Of a stretch of 50,021 bases of DNA, positions 16,908 to 26,188 are shown one piece after another. This DNA is from Spirochaetota bacterium (lineage in GTDB: Bacteria > Spirochaetota > UBA4802 > UBA5550): assembly GCA_003246895.1 (NCBI GenBank), contig QKCL01000054.1:1-50021 (forward strand), written 5' to 3'. The position numbers were made by a program, and so were the translations under genes. Under the pieces are notes generated by a model. That model was not told the DNA's origin and made no database searches. It saw nothing but the letters and a program-made list of their open reading frames with translations. Positions within the stretch are counted from its first letter, which is position 1. Every line of letters begins with the position of its first letter.

Positions 16908-17978
16908 ATGAACAGAGAACTGACAAAAAAACTTGCACAGAGATTAAGAAACAGGGAACTGAAGAGGCCGCTGCGTATAATGGAGGTCTGCGGCACCCAT
17001 ACTGTCCAGTTTTTTAAAACCGGGGTAAAAAACCTCTTTCCGGACGGCCTTGAACTCATAGACGGCCCCGGATGCCCGGTATGCGTAACTGAAAACTCAT
17101 ACCTTGACCTTGCAATTGAGACTGCAGGAAAATATAATGCCATAGTAACAACATTCGGTGACATGATAAAGGTCCCCTCTTCATACAGCTCCCTTGCCAG
17201 AGAGAAGGCCCGGGGAATGGATATACGCATTGTATACTCCCCCATGGATGCGCTTAATATTGCAGAAAACAACCCCGGCAGGGAGACAATATTTCTCAGT
17301 GTGGGCTTTGAAACAACAGCTCCCGCGGAAGCAGTAACAATACTTGAGGCAATGAAGAGAAACCTGAAAAACTTTTCGGTTCTCTCTGGTAACAAGGTTA
17401 CACCCCCTGCAGTGAGGGCCCTTCTTGAGGCGGGTGAAACAAAAATTGACGGATTCATACTGCCAGGGCACGTGAGCTCAATCATCGGCAGAGCTCCCTG
17501 GGAGTTCATTTCAGAAGAATTCCGCCTTCCGGGAGTTATCTCAGGTTTTAATTCAATGGATCTTGTGACAGGTGTAATCACCCTCCTTGACCTCATTGAA
17601 CAAGGTGAAACAGAAACAGTGAACGGATACAGGGAAGCCGTCAGGGAGGAAGGGAACAGAAGCGCCATTGGAATAATTGAAAAAGTCTACGACAGATCAG
17701 ATGCCCTCTGGAGGGGACTCGGCAGAATACCCATGAGCGGCCTTGAAATCAAAGACACATACAGCGCCTTTGACACAGAAAAGAAACTTCCGGCCCAGGC
17801 TCCCCCTGCAGTGGAACATGGAGGCTGCAGATGCGGAGACCTCCTGAGAGGACTCATTATACCGCCGCAGTGCCCGCTCTTCGGCAAAACCTGCACACCT
17901 GAAAATGCCGTGGGTCCATGCATGGTGTCCAGTGAAGGGCCCTGTTCAGCATACTACAGATACGGAGGCGGCATATGA
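16908..17978 (+). CDS. hypD: [NiFe]-hydrogenase maturation protein HypD
   Basis: 356 aa iron-sulfur scaffold on which the Fe(CN)2CO unit of [NiFe] hydrogenase is built. Motifs seen: IMEVCGTHT, the GPGCPVCVT loop, TTFGDM, VGFETTAPA, LPGHVS and the Cys-rich C-terminus (GGCRCGD, QCPLFGKTC, PCMVSSEGPCSAYY) that binds a [4Fe-4S] cluster. No Shine-Dalgarno is visible before the ATG; TAATAT and TATTAT lie just upstream, so a leaderless message is possible. The gene overlaps hypE by 4 bp (ATGA). Confidence 0.97.
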   Translation: MNRELTKKLAQRLRNRELKRPLRIMEVCGTHTVQFFKTGVKNLFPDGLELIDGPGCPVCVTENSYLDLAIETAGKYNAIVTTFGDMIKVPSSYSSLAREKARGMDIRIVYSPMDALNIAENNPGRETIFLSVGFETTAPAEAVTILEAMKRNLKNFSVLSGNKVTPPAVRALLEAGETKIDGFILPGHVSSIIGRAPWEFISEEFRLPGVISGFNSMDLVTGVITLLDLIEQGETETVNGYREAVREEGNRSAIGIIEKVYDRSDALWRGLGRIPMSGLEIKDTYSAFDTEKKLPAQAPPAVEHGGCRCGDLLRGLIIPPQCPLFGKTCTPENAVGPCMVSSEGPCSAYYRYGGGI

Positions 17979-18973
17979 AGGAGATTCTTGCAGGCCACGG
18001 AAGCGGCGGAAGGCTCATGAACGACATGATAGAGGGGACAATCCGAAATATTCTGGGGCCCCGCTCAATCCAGTTAGATGACTCTGCGGTCATTGAGTCC
18101 GTCACCGGAAAGATCGCGTTCACAACAGATTCATACACTGTCACACCGCTTTTCTTTCCGGGAGGAGATATAGGATCTTTGGCAGTTAACGGCACAGTTA
18201 ACGACCTTGCGGTAATGGGGGCTGAACCGAAATACCTTTCATGCTCGCTCATAATAGAGGAAGGATTTACATTCACGGAACTGGAGAGGGTTCTCCTTTC
18301 AATGAAAAAGGCAGCAGACCATGCAGGTGTCTCAATTGTAACGGGAGACACAAAGGTTGTTCCAAAGGGGGGAGCGGACCGTATATTCATAAACACCTCA
18401 GGGATAGGAATCTTCAGAGGCCCTCTTCTTAGAGGAGAAATAAAGCCCGGGGACAGAATAATATCAAGCGGAACCCTGGGGGACCACGGAATTACGGTAA
18501 TGTCCATGAGAAATGGTCTTGAGTTTTCATCTGATGTCAGGTCAGACTGTGCCCCCCTCAACAGAATGATAAAAGCTGTTGCTGAAAAATACCCCCATGC
18601 AGTAAAATTCATGAGGGACGCAACACGGGGTGGAGCTGCGTCTGTCCTTAACGAAATAGTAAAGGACAGAAATTTCTCGGCCCTTGTTTATGAAGAAAAA
18701 GTTCCCGTAAAGGATGAGGTTGCGGGGATATGCAGCCTCCTGGGCCTTGACCCTCTCTATGTGGCAAATGAGGGGAAGGTAATATTAATATGTGATGAAT
18801 CATACGCCGAAGGCATTGTTTCAGCCATGAGAACATTCGAAGAGGGCAGTTCCGCGGAAATAATAGGGACAGTGGAAGATAAAAACCCCGGGAAGGTATA
18901 CCTTGAGACATTCATAGGGGGCAGGAGAATACTCCCCCTTCTCACTGAGGAACAGCTTCCCAGAATATGTTAA
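17975..18973 (+). CDS. hypE: [NiFe]-hydrogenase maturation protein HypE
   Basis: 332 aa, AIR-synthase-related fold. HypE dehydrates the thiocarbamoyl group placed on its C-terminal cysteine by HypF to make cyanide for the hydrogenase iron. The essential C-terminal PRIC with C332 is the very last residue. N-terminal GHGSGGRLMNDMI and the DATRGGAASVLNE motif are typical. It is translationally coupled to hypD by ATGA. A short hairpin follows (CCGGT/ACCGG near 18980-18996), so hypC 151 bp further on may be transcribed at a lower level or separately. Confidence 0.97.
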   Translation: MKEILAGHGSGGRLMNDMIEGTIRNILGPRSIQLDDSAVIESVTGKIAFTTDSYTVTPLFFPGGDIGSLAVNGTVNDLAVMGAEPKYLSCSLIIEEGFTFTELERVLLSMKKAADHAGVSIVTGDTKVVPKGGADRIFINTSGIGIFRGPLLRGEIKPGDRIISSGTLGDHGITVMSMRNGLEFSSDVRSDCAPLNRMIKAVAEKYPHAVKFMRDATRGGAASVLNEIVKDRNFSALVYEEKVPVKDEVAGICSLLGLDPLYVANEGKVILICDESYAEGIVSAMRTFEEGSSAEIIGTVEDKNPGKVYLETFIGGRRILPLLTEEQLPRIC

Positions 18974-19124
18974 GAGCCCCCGGTTCGCTATACCGGCTGA
19001 TTTACCTGAATCTGCACCTCCCCACCCCCAAAGTGGGTTTTAAAGTTGATTAATATGCTGAACCAATGGGGAATGACAGAGCAGAGAACACATACTATTA
19101 ATGCTTAAACTTAAGGAGAATAAC

Positions 19125-19367
19125 ATGTGCCTTGCAATACCGATGGAAATCATAAAAGTGAACGACACAACAGCAGTTGCCCTTTTAAAGGGCGTTGAAA
19201 CTGAGGTAAATTCCATGATGACGCCGGGACTGAAAGTGGGCGACAAGGTTCTTGTCCACGCCGGTTTCATAATAGAAAAACTTGACCCCAAAGCAGCCGA
19301 AGAGATTGAGAAGGCCTGGAGGGAATACGACGAAATACTTGAAAGGAATGAAGCTCGGGGGATGTGA
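19125..19367 (+). CDS. hypC: [NiFe]-hydrogenase maturation chaperone HypC
   Basis: 80 aa, usual size. The ATG at 19125 gives MCLAIPMEI; the cysteine at position 2, exposed after methionine removal, is essential for HypC to bind HypD and the hydrogenase large subunit. AAGGAG lies six bases upstream; an in-frame ATG at 19101 would bury this cysteine and is rejected. The beta-barrel pattern (KVGDKVLVHAGFIIEKLD) is typical. It follows hypE after 151 bp with a weak stem (CCCAC/GTGGG) between. hypA, hypB, hypF and the hydrogenase itself are not in the window. Confidence 0.95.
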   Translation: MCLAIPMEIIKVNDTTAVALLKGVETEVNSMMTPGLKVGDKVLVHAGFIIEKLDPKAAEEIEKAWREYDEILERNEARGM

Positions 19368-19445
19368 AGTTTACATTAAAACTTAAATATATCTGAACTG
19401 ACAAAATTTACTTAATTTTCCACTTAAATTATAAAATGTTACACA

Positions 19446-19474
19446 GCCTTAAAAAAAGTTCATTTTTTTAAGGC
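19446..19474. terminator. Intrinsic terminator after hypC
   Basis: GCCTTAAAAAAA at 19446-19457 pairs perfectly with 19463-19474, loop GTTCA. The 12-bp stem ends in ATTTTC downstream. Its 3' arm supplies a seven-T run. It probably ends the hyp transcript and insulates the porin gene. Confidence 0.7.
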
Positions 19475-19736
19475 ATTTTCCGCATTTTAATAAACATTGA
19501 ACACCCCAATGTTTATCTTTGACTCCATAATAAGAAAGTGCTGTTTTTTAATTATTTGACAGTAGTCTATAAAAATTTAAATTTCAAAAAAGAGAATTAA
19601 GCACACATAACACTTAACACACTATCTGTATTTCACTTTTGAATAATGTTACAGATTTACGTTCAGAAAAAATAAAAATATTGTGTTACGGGTATGGACT
19701 AAGCGAGAGAAAAGATAAATTCGGAGGATTCAAAGG
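19475..19736 (+). promoter_or_regulatory. AT-rich leader of the FadL-family porin gene
   Basis: With the hypC tail this makes a 369-bp non-coding stretch. It is very AT-rich. A TTGACA at about 19556 with TAAATT sixteen bases later is the best promoter candidate, only fair at -10, and would leave a long 5' leader of about 150 nt. GGAGG lies nine bases before the start codon. No RNA motif was recognised. Confidence 0.35.
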
Positions 19737-21092
19737 ATGAACAGATTTAAAATGAAATTCATTTCAGCACTTGCAGTTCTTTTTACTGCGGTTTCCGCCT
19801 TTGCAGGAAGTGTGGACTACCTGTCAAACCAGAGTGCAAGATACTTCATGTCAACTTCAAGGGAAGCTGCAACTGACAGTGCAGACATAGTTGTATACAA
19901 CCCTGCTGGTACGGCCTTCTTGAAAGAAGGACTGCATATAAATGTAAGTTCACAGACATTTCTTAAATACTATAAAAATGAGGACGTAAATATCAGCGCA
20001 ATGAGTTTTGCGGAATCATATGAGACAACACAGCCAAGCCTTGTTGTGCCAAGTGCATATGCTGCGTACAACTTCGGCCAGATTGGATCAGGAAAACTCG
20101 CAGTATTCGGCGGTGTAGGAGTACCTGCAGGCGGCGGAACTGTAAAATGGGATGGAACAGCCGGTGTTGTAGGCCTGGCGGCTAAAATGGCTTCAACTAT
20201 TGGCTCAACATTAATTACAAAAACAGATGTGGATCTTGAAGCATATTCAGTTTATTATGGCATTACTGCAGGAGCGGCATACAGCCTTTTAAATGACATG
20301 ATAAGTGTCAGTGCCGGTGTAAGATATGTATACGCAGACAGATGGGGCAAAGCAAAAGGAACAATAAACTTTAACAGCCCAACACATGGTGGTCTATGGA
20401 CAGCGACAGTGGACAAAGACTATGAATACAATGCTCAGGGGTTTACACCGATCATAGGTTTTGATGTCAGGCCCTTGCAGGGACTTACTCTTGGCTTCAG
20501 ATATGAAATGGAGACAGAGCTTGAATTTGAATATTCTGAAAGCAAAAATGAGCTAACAAATACAGGTGGTGATGGAACAGTAACAGCAGTTGTTGCTGGC
20601 ACAAAAGCACAACTAGACTATTCTGACAAAAAAGAAGACAGAAACCTTCCACATATGTTTGCATTTGCAGCAGAATACCTTGTTACACCTGAGCTTGCAA
20701 TATCTGCAGGTGCCAGAATCTGGCTCATGAGCAAGGCTGATATGGATGGAGAAGAGGACCATTACGGAACAGCATATGAGCTTTCCCTTGGCGCAACATA
20801 CAAGATAATCTCACCTCTCAAGATCGGCGCAACTGTCATGTACACAGACCAGGGAGCTAAAGACAGCCTTCTTGAAAGTTCTGACTATCTGTTCACAACA
20901 AGCGCAAACCCTGTACTTAATTCATGGACATTCGGTCTCGGTGCAGTTTACTCCATTAACGAAAACCTCGATATTACAGGTGCATTCGCATGGACACACT
21001 ATATCCCTCAGACATTCCAGCAATCAGCCATGGAATACACCTACAGCAAGGAAGTATACACAATCTGTATCGGTATTGACTACAGAATGTAA
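19737..21092 (+). CDS. OmpP1/FadL/TodX-family outer-membrane transport protein
   Basis: 451 aa predicted outer-membrane beta-barrel importing fatty acids or other hydrophobic compounds. A signal peptide covers residues 1-23 (basic start, hydrophobic core, cleavage after SAFA). The mature N-terminus with ADIVVYNPAGTAFL matches the FadL NPAG plug motif. Alternating amphipathic strands continue to the C-terminal VYTICIGIDYRM. It stands alone between two strong terminators, an arrangement typical of an abundant envelope protein. The substrate cannot be deduced. Confidence 0.92.
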   Translation: MNRFKMKFISALAVLFTAVSAFAGSVDYLSNQSARYFMSTSREAATDSADIVVYNPAGTAFLKEGLHINVSSQTFLKYYKNEDVNISAMSFAESYETTQPSLVVPSAYAAYNFGQIGSGKLAVFGGVGVPAGGGTVKWDGTAGVVGLAAKMASTIGSTLITKTDVDLEAYSVYYGITAGAAYSLLNDMISVSAGVRYVYADRWGKAKGTINFNSPTHGGLWTATVDKDYEYNAQGFTPIIGFDVRPLQGLTLGFRYEMETELEFEYSESKNELTNTGGDGTVTAVVAGTKAQLDYSDKKEDRNLPHMFAFAAEYLVTPELAISAGARIWLMSKADMDGEEDHYGTAYELSLGATYKIISPLKIGATVMYTDQGAKDSLLESSDYLFTTSANPVLNSWTFGLGAVYSINENLDITGAFAWTHYIPQTFQQSAMEYTYSKEVYTICIGIDYRM

Positions 21093-21112
21093 TAGAGGTT
21101 CACATTATATAC

Positions 21113-21140
21113 AAAAAAACCGGCAGCTGCCGGTTTTTTT
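21113..21140. terminator. Perfect palindromic terminator after the porin gene
   Basis: A seamless 28-bp palindrome: seven A, CCGGCAG, then CTGCCGG and seven T. It makes a GC-rich stem followed by a T7 run, a textbook Rho-independent terminator that works in both directions. It lies 20 bp after the porin stop codon. Confidence 0.93.
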
Positions 21141-21353
21141 GTGCCTTCACACATGGAAAATCTACAGGGCTTTACTACGGGGCAATCAGGTGCATTCTTT
21201 AAAAAACAACAAAATTCCTGCGGCCTCTTTTGCATCAGGAGGTATTTTAACCTGTAAAGTCAGGGCATACCTCTTTCCCCTGACTTTCTCAGTCCACCTC
21301 GCCTTCGGGAATATGTCTACTGTCCTGCGCTATTTGGCACTGTTTCCGGCCCC

Positions 21354-21797
21354 TCAGGAACCGGTATCGGGCCAGAAAGGGGCTTTACCATTGCTTAAGG
21401 CCTTGGATAACGGAGTGGTAACGGAGCGGCCCGCCTTATGAAGAGAAGAAAAAGACCGGATAGAGGCTCCATCCATAAGGGAAATATCTGCTGACTGAGC
21501 TGCCCTGTCTGTACCCCCTCTCATGTACTGCGATATGAAATAATTATATCCGTTGCGGAATTTCTTCCTCCCTGCAACAATTTCGTTATAGCGGCCTTTC
21601 TCTTCCTCTGAAAGGGACTGCCATGCCTTGACTGCAGAGGCAAAGAGGTTACGGTTTTCCCTCTGCTTCTCTGTGTCCGGGTTGCCCGGAACAACATATC
21701 TGCGGGCAAAGAGATTTCCCTTTATCCGGTACAATACTATGCCGCAGATTCTCCCTGAGAATGCCCCGAACATGGGGTTCAGTTCCAATTGTGCCAT
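21354..21797 (-). CDS. DUF6266-like, possibly phage-derived small protein
   Basis: 147 aa. The pattern (ELNPMFGAFSGRICGIVLYR, then a VPGNPDTEKQRENRNLFASA stretch, W-SLSEEEKGRYNE, GYNYFISQY) resembles small DUF6266-type proteins and virion-associated proteins with an N-terminal beta strand pair and a helical repeat; similarity is by pattern only. The C-terminal 50 residues look low in conservation. GGAGG lies six bases before the ATG. No other phage genes adjoin, so this would be a lone remnant or a domesticated gene. Confidence 0.6.
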   Translation of the reverse strand: MAQLELNPMFGAFSGRICGIVLYRIKGNLFARRYVVPGNPDTEKQRENRNLFASAVKAWQSLSEEEKGRYNEIVAGRKKFRNGYNYFISQYMRGGTDRAAQSADISLMDGASIRSFSSLHKAGRSVTTPLSKALSNGKAPFWPDTGS

Positions 21798-22073
21798 GGC
21801 CTGCCTCCTTTTTTATAAAAACGAAACAATAGTGCAAAAAAACAAATATAAAGCAGGTTTCACAATAAAATTTTTAACATTGAAAAATTAACCGGAGGTT
21901 AGAGAATATTCACAGATGATTCATGTAATAATATCACCGGGACCGGATCGCAGCAGAATGCAGGGCCTTCATGATACGCCATCTGATCAGTGTATTGCCG
22001 CGGCAAACCAGAAGTACAGAAAATTTTCACCTGCAGAAACAGGTCTGAATACCCTTAAAGATAAACTCTGCTT

Positions 22074-23885
22074 CTAAAACCCGCACTCCATGGAAAACTC
22101 AGTACCATTGTTCTGCCTTATTGAATAAGTTCCCCCGAGCTGGGAAACCAGCATTTCAATGAGTGTTAAGCCGAGCCCCTTCTCCGGGCATTTCTGTTCC
22201 CTGTTAAATCCGACTCCGTCATCCCTGATGAGAACAGAAATAACTTCACCGCAGGTTCTGACTTCGACGGTAAGTACCCCCTTTCCCCTGCCGGCATAGG
22301 CATACTTGAGGGCATTGGAAATAACCTCGTTTACAATGAGTCCCAATGTGGTAAGTTTCCTTGTGGTGACCGAAAAATTATCAATTTCTTTATGTATACT
22401 GATTCTGTCTGAATCGCCATATATATCAAAAATCACAGTAATCAGTTTATCGAAATATTCCTGTACAGAGAGCTGTTCATAGTCATCACTCATTAGGAGG
22501 CATTCATAGAGTATCTGCAGCGACTTTATACGCCCCGTAAGGGCTTCAAAGACATTACGGGATGTACTGTCCGACGCATCCTGCAGCTGCAGGGCCAGAA
22601 AACCGCTTATCATGGCCACATTATTTTTAAGGCGGTGATGGACCTCTTTGAGTAAAATATTTTTCTCTTCAAGCAGGTTTCTGATCATCTTCTCAGCAGC
22701 CATGCGATCTGTGATATCTTCGTAAATACCAAGCATGCCGTAGACATTGCCGTCTGCATCATAGAGCGGAAGTTTGCTTGTATCAATCTGCAATTTTTCT
22801 CCGTCAACGCTGTGGACATGTTCAATAATATGAAATTTTGGAGAATTATTCTTCATGACAAATTCATCATCTGCCCTGTACGATTCGGCCTCGGGCTTAA
22901 AATTTGGTATGTCAAAATCGGTCTTTCCGACAATACTATTTGTGTCGGGAATTCCTATACTTTTAGCAAGCGCCATATTGCAGCCCAGATATACACTGTT
23001 CAAATCCTTCCAGAACACATGCTGGGGTATTGTATCAAGAATGGAACGGAGCATTACCTCGTTCTTCTGGAGTTTAAGCTCAGCAGTCTTGAAATTTGTG
23101 ATATCCTTTGTGGTACCGACAATATAAAAGGGCGAGCCGTCATCATGAAACCTGAAATCCGCAAGGCTGTGAATCCATCTCACAGATTTATCGGAGACCC
23201 TGATAATTCTGTACTGAATATCCAGAGGTGTTTTATTCTTTTTGCATTCAGATATGGCACTGTGTAATTTTTCGCGATCATCGGGATATACTATTTTGTT
23301 ATAGTAAGAATCAATGTTCCGGACAAAATTACTGTCAATTCCGTAAATTTCATCCAGTGTTTCTGAACCTTCCCATAGATCAGACTCAAAGTAGTGTTTA
23401 TATGAACCGATTCTGCCAGCCTTTTGTGATTCCCTGAAAAAGAACTCATTGTCTTCGAGTATCTTTTCCTTTTTCCGAATACTCATTGTAGCATTGAAAA
23501 GCCGGAAAGCCATTTTTATTGAAGCAAGGAGAACCGTCTCCCCTGCGCTTTTGAGAATATAGCCGTATGAAGTTATTTTATCGGTCTTATCCAGAATTTC
23601 CTTTTCTGTATGCCCCGAAAGAAATACAATGGGGACTTCCTGTTTTTCGAGAATAAGCTCTGCTGCTGCTGTGCCGTCAATTCCCCTGCCCAGGTCTATG
23701 TCCATGAGAACCATGTCAATATCATCTCTGCCGTTCATCAGGGCAACTGCCTCTTCACCAGTTGAAGCAAGGACTACATCAAAATTATTCTTTTCCAGCG
23801 TGAGTTTTTCTGAAAAGGCAATAATTCCATCATCTTCTACAAGGAGAATTTTTTTCTGATCACTTTCTCCTGATTGGAACTCCAT
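22074..23885 (-). CDS. Hybrid sensor kinase: REC-PAS-PAS-HisKA_2-HATPase
   Basis: 603 aa from the ATG at 23885, chosen for the AAGGAG eight bases upstream; an upstream extension to 23954 lacks support. An N-terminal receiver domain (LLVEDD, phospho-acceptor D62 in LMDIDLG, K in YILKSAG) is followed by two PAS domains (WSEGSE-like 'DLWEGSETLDEIYGID' and 'HVFWKDLNSVYLGCN', each ending in a DIT motif). The HisKA_2 helix has EVHHRLKNN. The ATPase shows EVISNALKYAY, DDGVGF and GLGLTLIEMLVSQLGG. No membrane segment. A receiver at the N-terminus means it is itself a phosphorelay output. No partner regulator is adjacent. Confidence 0.93.
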   Translation of the reverse strand: MEFQSGESDQKKILLVEDDGIIAFSEKLTLEKNNFDVVLASTGEEAVALMNGRDDIDMVLMDIDLGRGIDGTAAAELILEKQEVPIVFLSGHTEKEILDKTDKITSYGYILKSAGETVLLASIKMAFRLFNATMSIRKKEKILEDNEFFFRESQKAGRIGSYKHYFESDLWEGSETLDEIYGIDSNFVRNIDSYYNKIVYPDDREKLHSAISECKKNKTPLDIQYRIIRVSDKSVRWIHSLADFRFHDDGSPFYIVGTTKDITNFKTAELKLQKNEVMLRSILDTIPQHVFWKDLNSVYLGCNMALAKSIGIPDTNSIVGKTDFDIPNFKPEAESYRADDEFVMKNNSPKFHIIEHVHSVDGEKLQIDTSKLPLYDADGNVYGMLGIYEDITDRMAAEKMIRNLLEEKNILLKEVHHRLKNNVAMISGFLALQLQDASDSTSRNVFEALTGRIKSLQILYECLLMSDDYEQLSVQEYFDKLITVIFDIYGDSDRISIHKEIDNFSVTTRKLTTLGLIVNEVISNALKYAYAGRGKGVLTVEVRTCGEVISVLIRDDGVGFNREQKCPEKGLGLTLIEMLVSQLGGTYSIRQNNGTEFSMECGF

Positions 23886-24353
23886 TACTTCTCTCCTTAC
23901 ACAAATTGTGTTAGAAATATTTCCGGCCTGCCTGCGGAATTTATGACATAACAACTCAGTAATGTTTATATTATGTTCTTTTATGCTGAAATCAAGTACT
24001 AAAAACTAACATAAATTTTTTTTTGTTCAGGAGAAATTAGCAGTTATGGCGGGAGATTTCGATAATCATGAATGATTTTTAATACAGCACAGGATCCTTT
24101 TCCGAAAAAGGATAACCCCTGACAAATCGGGCATCAGGAATGAAAATGAAGTAACCTGAAGTATCATGAGCCTGAGTGGTGTGATGATACCTGAAGAGAA
24201 TCACAACAGAATGCCTGAATTGAATTGTATGTCTGAATTATAATGTCTGTGTGCAGGAGATTGACGCCGGTTGTTTCCCTCAATGGCAAAGCCATTGGGA
24301 ATCAGATTCTCACTGCTCCATGGGAACAACAAAGGCTACTCCATTCCACAGGT
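23886..24353. other. Intergenic region between the peptidase cluster and the hybrid kinase
   Basis: 468 bp with no credible gene. The right part should hold the terminator of the leftward 24354-27279 cluster; a stem CAATGGC-AAA-GCCATTG at 24281-24297 is present but lacks a T-run. At 24155-24240 the hexamer CCTGAA or a one-base variant recurs five times with 16-24-base spacing and a GTATCAT/ATGATAC inverted pair. The AT-rich stretch 23940-24030 probably carries the kinase promoter. Confidence 0.4.
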
Positions 24354-25391
24354 TTATTTCCCTTTACCGGCATTGACTCTTTCATTATCTTTCCCCATGC
24401 AGCACTCTTTATATTTCTTTCCGCTACCGCAGGCACATGGAGCATTGCGGCCGAGCTTTTTCTTCTGTTTACCCATGGTCTTTAGTATTTCATCCTTTAG
24501 CATGAACTTCTCGTCCTGCCTGAAGACCCTGCGCATGAGTTCATATAATCTTTCATGCTTCTCCTTCATTTCATCGGGACGTTCGAAGAAGTACTCACCG
24601 GCAACGGCAAAAAATTCGGCAGGGTCCGTAAGGCCGTAGAGGTTAAAGTCCGACTTTCCCTGTTCCATGGAGTGCATCTCCTCCTCGACTAACCTTCTCC
24701 ATTCACCGGCTTCTTCCCTTGAAAGCATAAGCGCCGGCAGGCCGTCAATATTACCGTCACCTTCATCAATCTTGTGAAGAAACTCATGTATGGCAGTATT
24801 ATGGCCCTCAAGTTTTGAAAACCCTGCGAGGAGCGCCCGTTTTGAAATTATGACCGATGATGTATTCTGTATGACCATCCCCAGAACATCACGCCCTTCC
24901 CCCTGCTGATTGAAGGATGTGTCAAAGCTGTCAGGATATATGAGTATCTCGCTTACAGTGTCATATTCCCATTCTTCAATTTTAAAGACAGGAATAACAG
25001 CAGCTGCAGCGGTAAGAACCCTGGTTCTTTCATCAACATCTGTTCCGATACCGGTTATGCGTTTTTCCGCCAGAAAGAACTGCACCCTCTTCCTGAATAG
25101 ATGCCTTTCATCTTCACCAAGCGACACATAAAAGTGGACGCACGAAAGAAGAATCTCCTCCCAGCTTTCCGGAAATTCAGAGAGCAGTATTTTTTTTCTC
25201 CGCCTGTACTTCCGTGTGAAAAACAGATGAAGAAAAACAAACAGAGCCGCTCCCGAGACTGCCCTGATATTACCGGCAAAATCTTCATATATGAAAGGGA
25301 GAGAAATCACCAGCAGGGATGTTATTACTCCGGAAAGGAGAACAGAAAAAAGCAGATTGATCTTGTAACGGGTTGTATAAAGAAGCTCCAT
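24354..25391 (-). CDS. MtfA-like zinc peptidase with two TM segments and C-terminal SEC-C motif
   Basis: 345 aa. Two hydrophobic helices (residues ~10-60) are followed by an MtfA (Mlc titration factor A)-type peptidase domain: ILIYPDSF, then the zinc motif HEFLH at residues 202-206 and a downstream DPAEFFAVAGEYFFERP that carries the third ligand region. The last ~25 residues are a SEC-C zinc motif (GRNAPCACGSGKKYKECC), the C-terminal module of SecA. The combination suggests a membrane-tied peptidase with a protein-binding tail. The ATG at 25391 is chosen (AAGGAG five bases upstream); it overlaps the previous stop as TGATG. Confidence 0.87.
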   Translation of the reverse strand: MELLYTTRYKINLLFSVLLSGVITSLLVISLPFIYEDFAGNIRAVSGAALFVFLHLFFTRKYRRRKKILLSEFPESWEEILLSCVHFYVSLGEDERHLFRKRVQFFLAEKRITGIGTDVDERTRVLTAAAAVIPVFKIEEWEYDTVSEILIYPDSFDTSFNQQGEGRDVLGMVIQNTSSVIISKRALLAGFSKLEGHNTAIHEFLHKIDEGDGNIDGLPALMLSREEAGEWRRLVEEEMHSMEQGKSDFNLYGLTDPAEFFAVAGEYFFERPDEMKEKHERLYELMRRVFRQDEKFMLKDEILKTMGKQKKKLGRNAPCACGSGKKYKECCMGKDNERVNAGKGK

Positions 25392-26188
25392 CACATCTCC
25401 TTCTTCAGGGTATCAATATCCCTTTCAAGCTTTGCAAGCTTTGCAGTGAGCCTGTCAAGGGTCTGTTCCAGCCTGTACTTTTCCCCTTCAAGGAAGCTGA
25501 GGCGGCTGTCGAAACGTTCAGGAGGGTTAAGCTCCGACTTTATCATATCTGCGGTGTAGTTGTTCATGAATGCGTTTTCAACTTCCCTGCGCATGTCCTC
25601 ATCCTTCACACGTGCTACAACCTTCATGTTCTCGTAGCCTATTTCAGGGTTTATATCCAGCTGATGGGTCTTCATGAGGGTCTTTGCATCATTGCGGTGT
25701 ATTCCAAGTACACGGTCAACATAATCTTCAAAACTTGCATGATACATCTGGCAGAGTTCCATGGCCTTCATGAGAAGTTCACCCAGTTCCTTCATGAGGT
25801 GGCCGTTCTTTGCAAGATAACTCCCTTTCAGCTTCTCTGTAAGTTCCCGGAACTCATTGACCTCTTCAAATACATTTCTGTAAACCCCGGCCTCTTCTGC
25901 CCTGTACAGAAGCCTGTGAAAGATATTCCAGAAGTCCTTTGTATGGGCCCTGTTTGATGCTGTGCCGTTTGACTTGGTGAAATGGACATGATGGGCAAAT
26001 TCATGAATCGCAGTATACATCATCTGGTTGTTATCGGCAAAATTTTTATTATGAAGAATTATTTCACACCGGTCAGGATAGTAAAGACCGTCGACCTTTT
26101 TGCTGGCCTTGCCGGAAAATGTTACTGTAAAATTATCGACCTCGCTGTCCAGAAGGAGAAGCTGATCCTTTACCTGATCCTGATTCAT
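25391..26188 (-). CDS. HExxH putative metallopeptidase-like protein
   Basis: 265 aa, family not named. A zinc-site motif TAIHEFAHHVHF (H62, E63, H66) follows a small beta segment (DRCEIILHNKNF), like a compact gluzincin/SprT-type fold. The middle is helical and the C-terminal 40 residues form a strong coiled coil (LEGEKYRLEQTLDRLTAKL). No signal peptide. It is coupled on both sides: its ATG overlaps the cheB-like stop by 4 bp and its stop overlaps the MtfA-like start. A cytosolic protease acting with the neighbouring peptidase is possible. Confidence 0.78.
   Translation of the reverse strand: MNQDQVKDQLLLLDSEVDNFTVTFSGKASKKVDGLYYPDRCEIILHNKNFADNNQMMYTAIHEFAHHVHFTKSNGTASNRAHTKDFWNIFHRLLYRAEEAGVYRNVFEEVNEFRELTEKLKGSYLAKNGHLMKELGELLMKAMELCQMYHASFEDYVDRVLGIHRNDAKTLMKTHQLDINPEIGYENMKVVARVKDEDMRREVENAFMNNYTADMIKSELNPPERFDSRLSFLEGEKYRLEQTLDRLTAKLAKLERDIDTLKKEM

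Noticed and set aside
16901-18612. Two long minus-strand open frames (over 250 codons each) opposite hypD and hypE
   Set aside because: They mirror the codon bias of hypD and hypE, show no domain or ribosome site, and are rich in Pro/Ser/Arg as antisense shadows are.
24155-24240. Repeated CCTGAA hexamers, considered as a repeat array or binding-site cluster
   Set aside because: Spacing is irregular and flanks are not conserved, within what chance can give.
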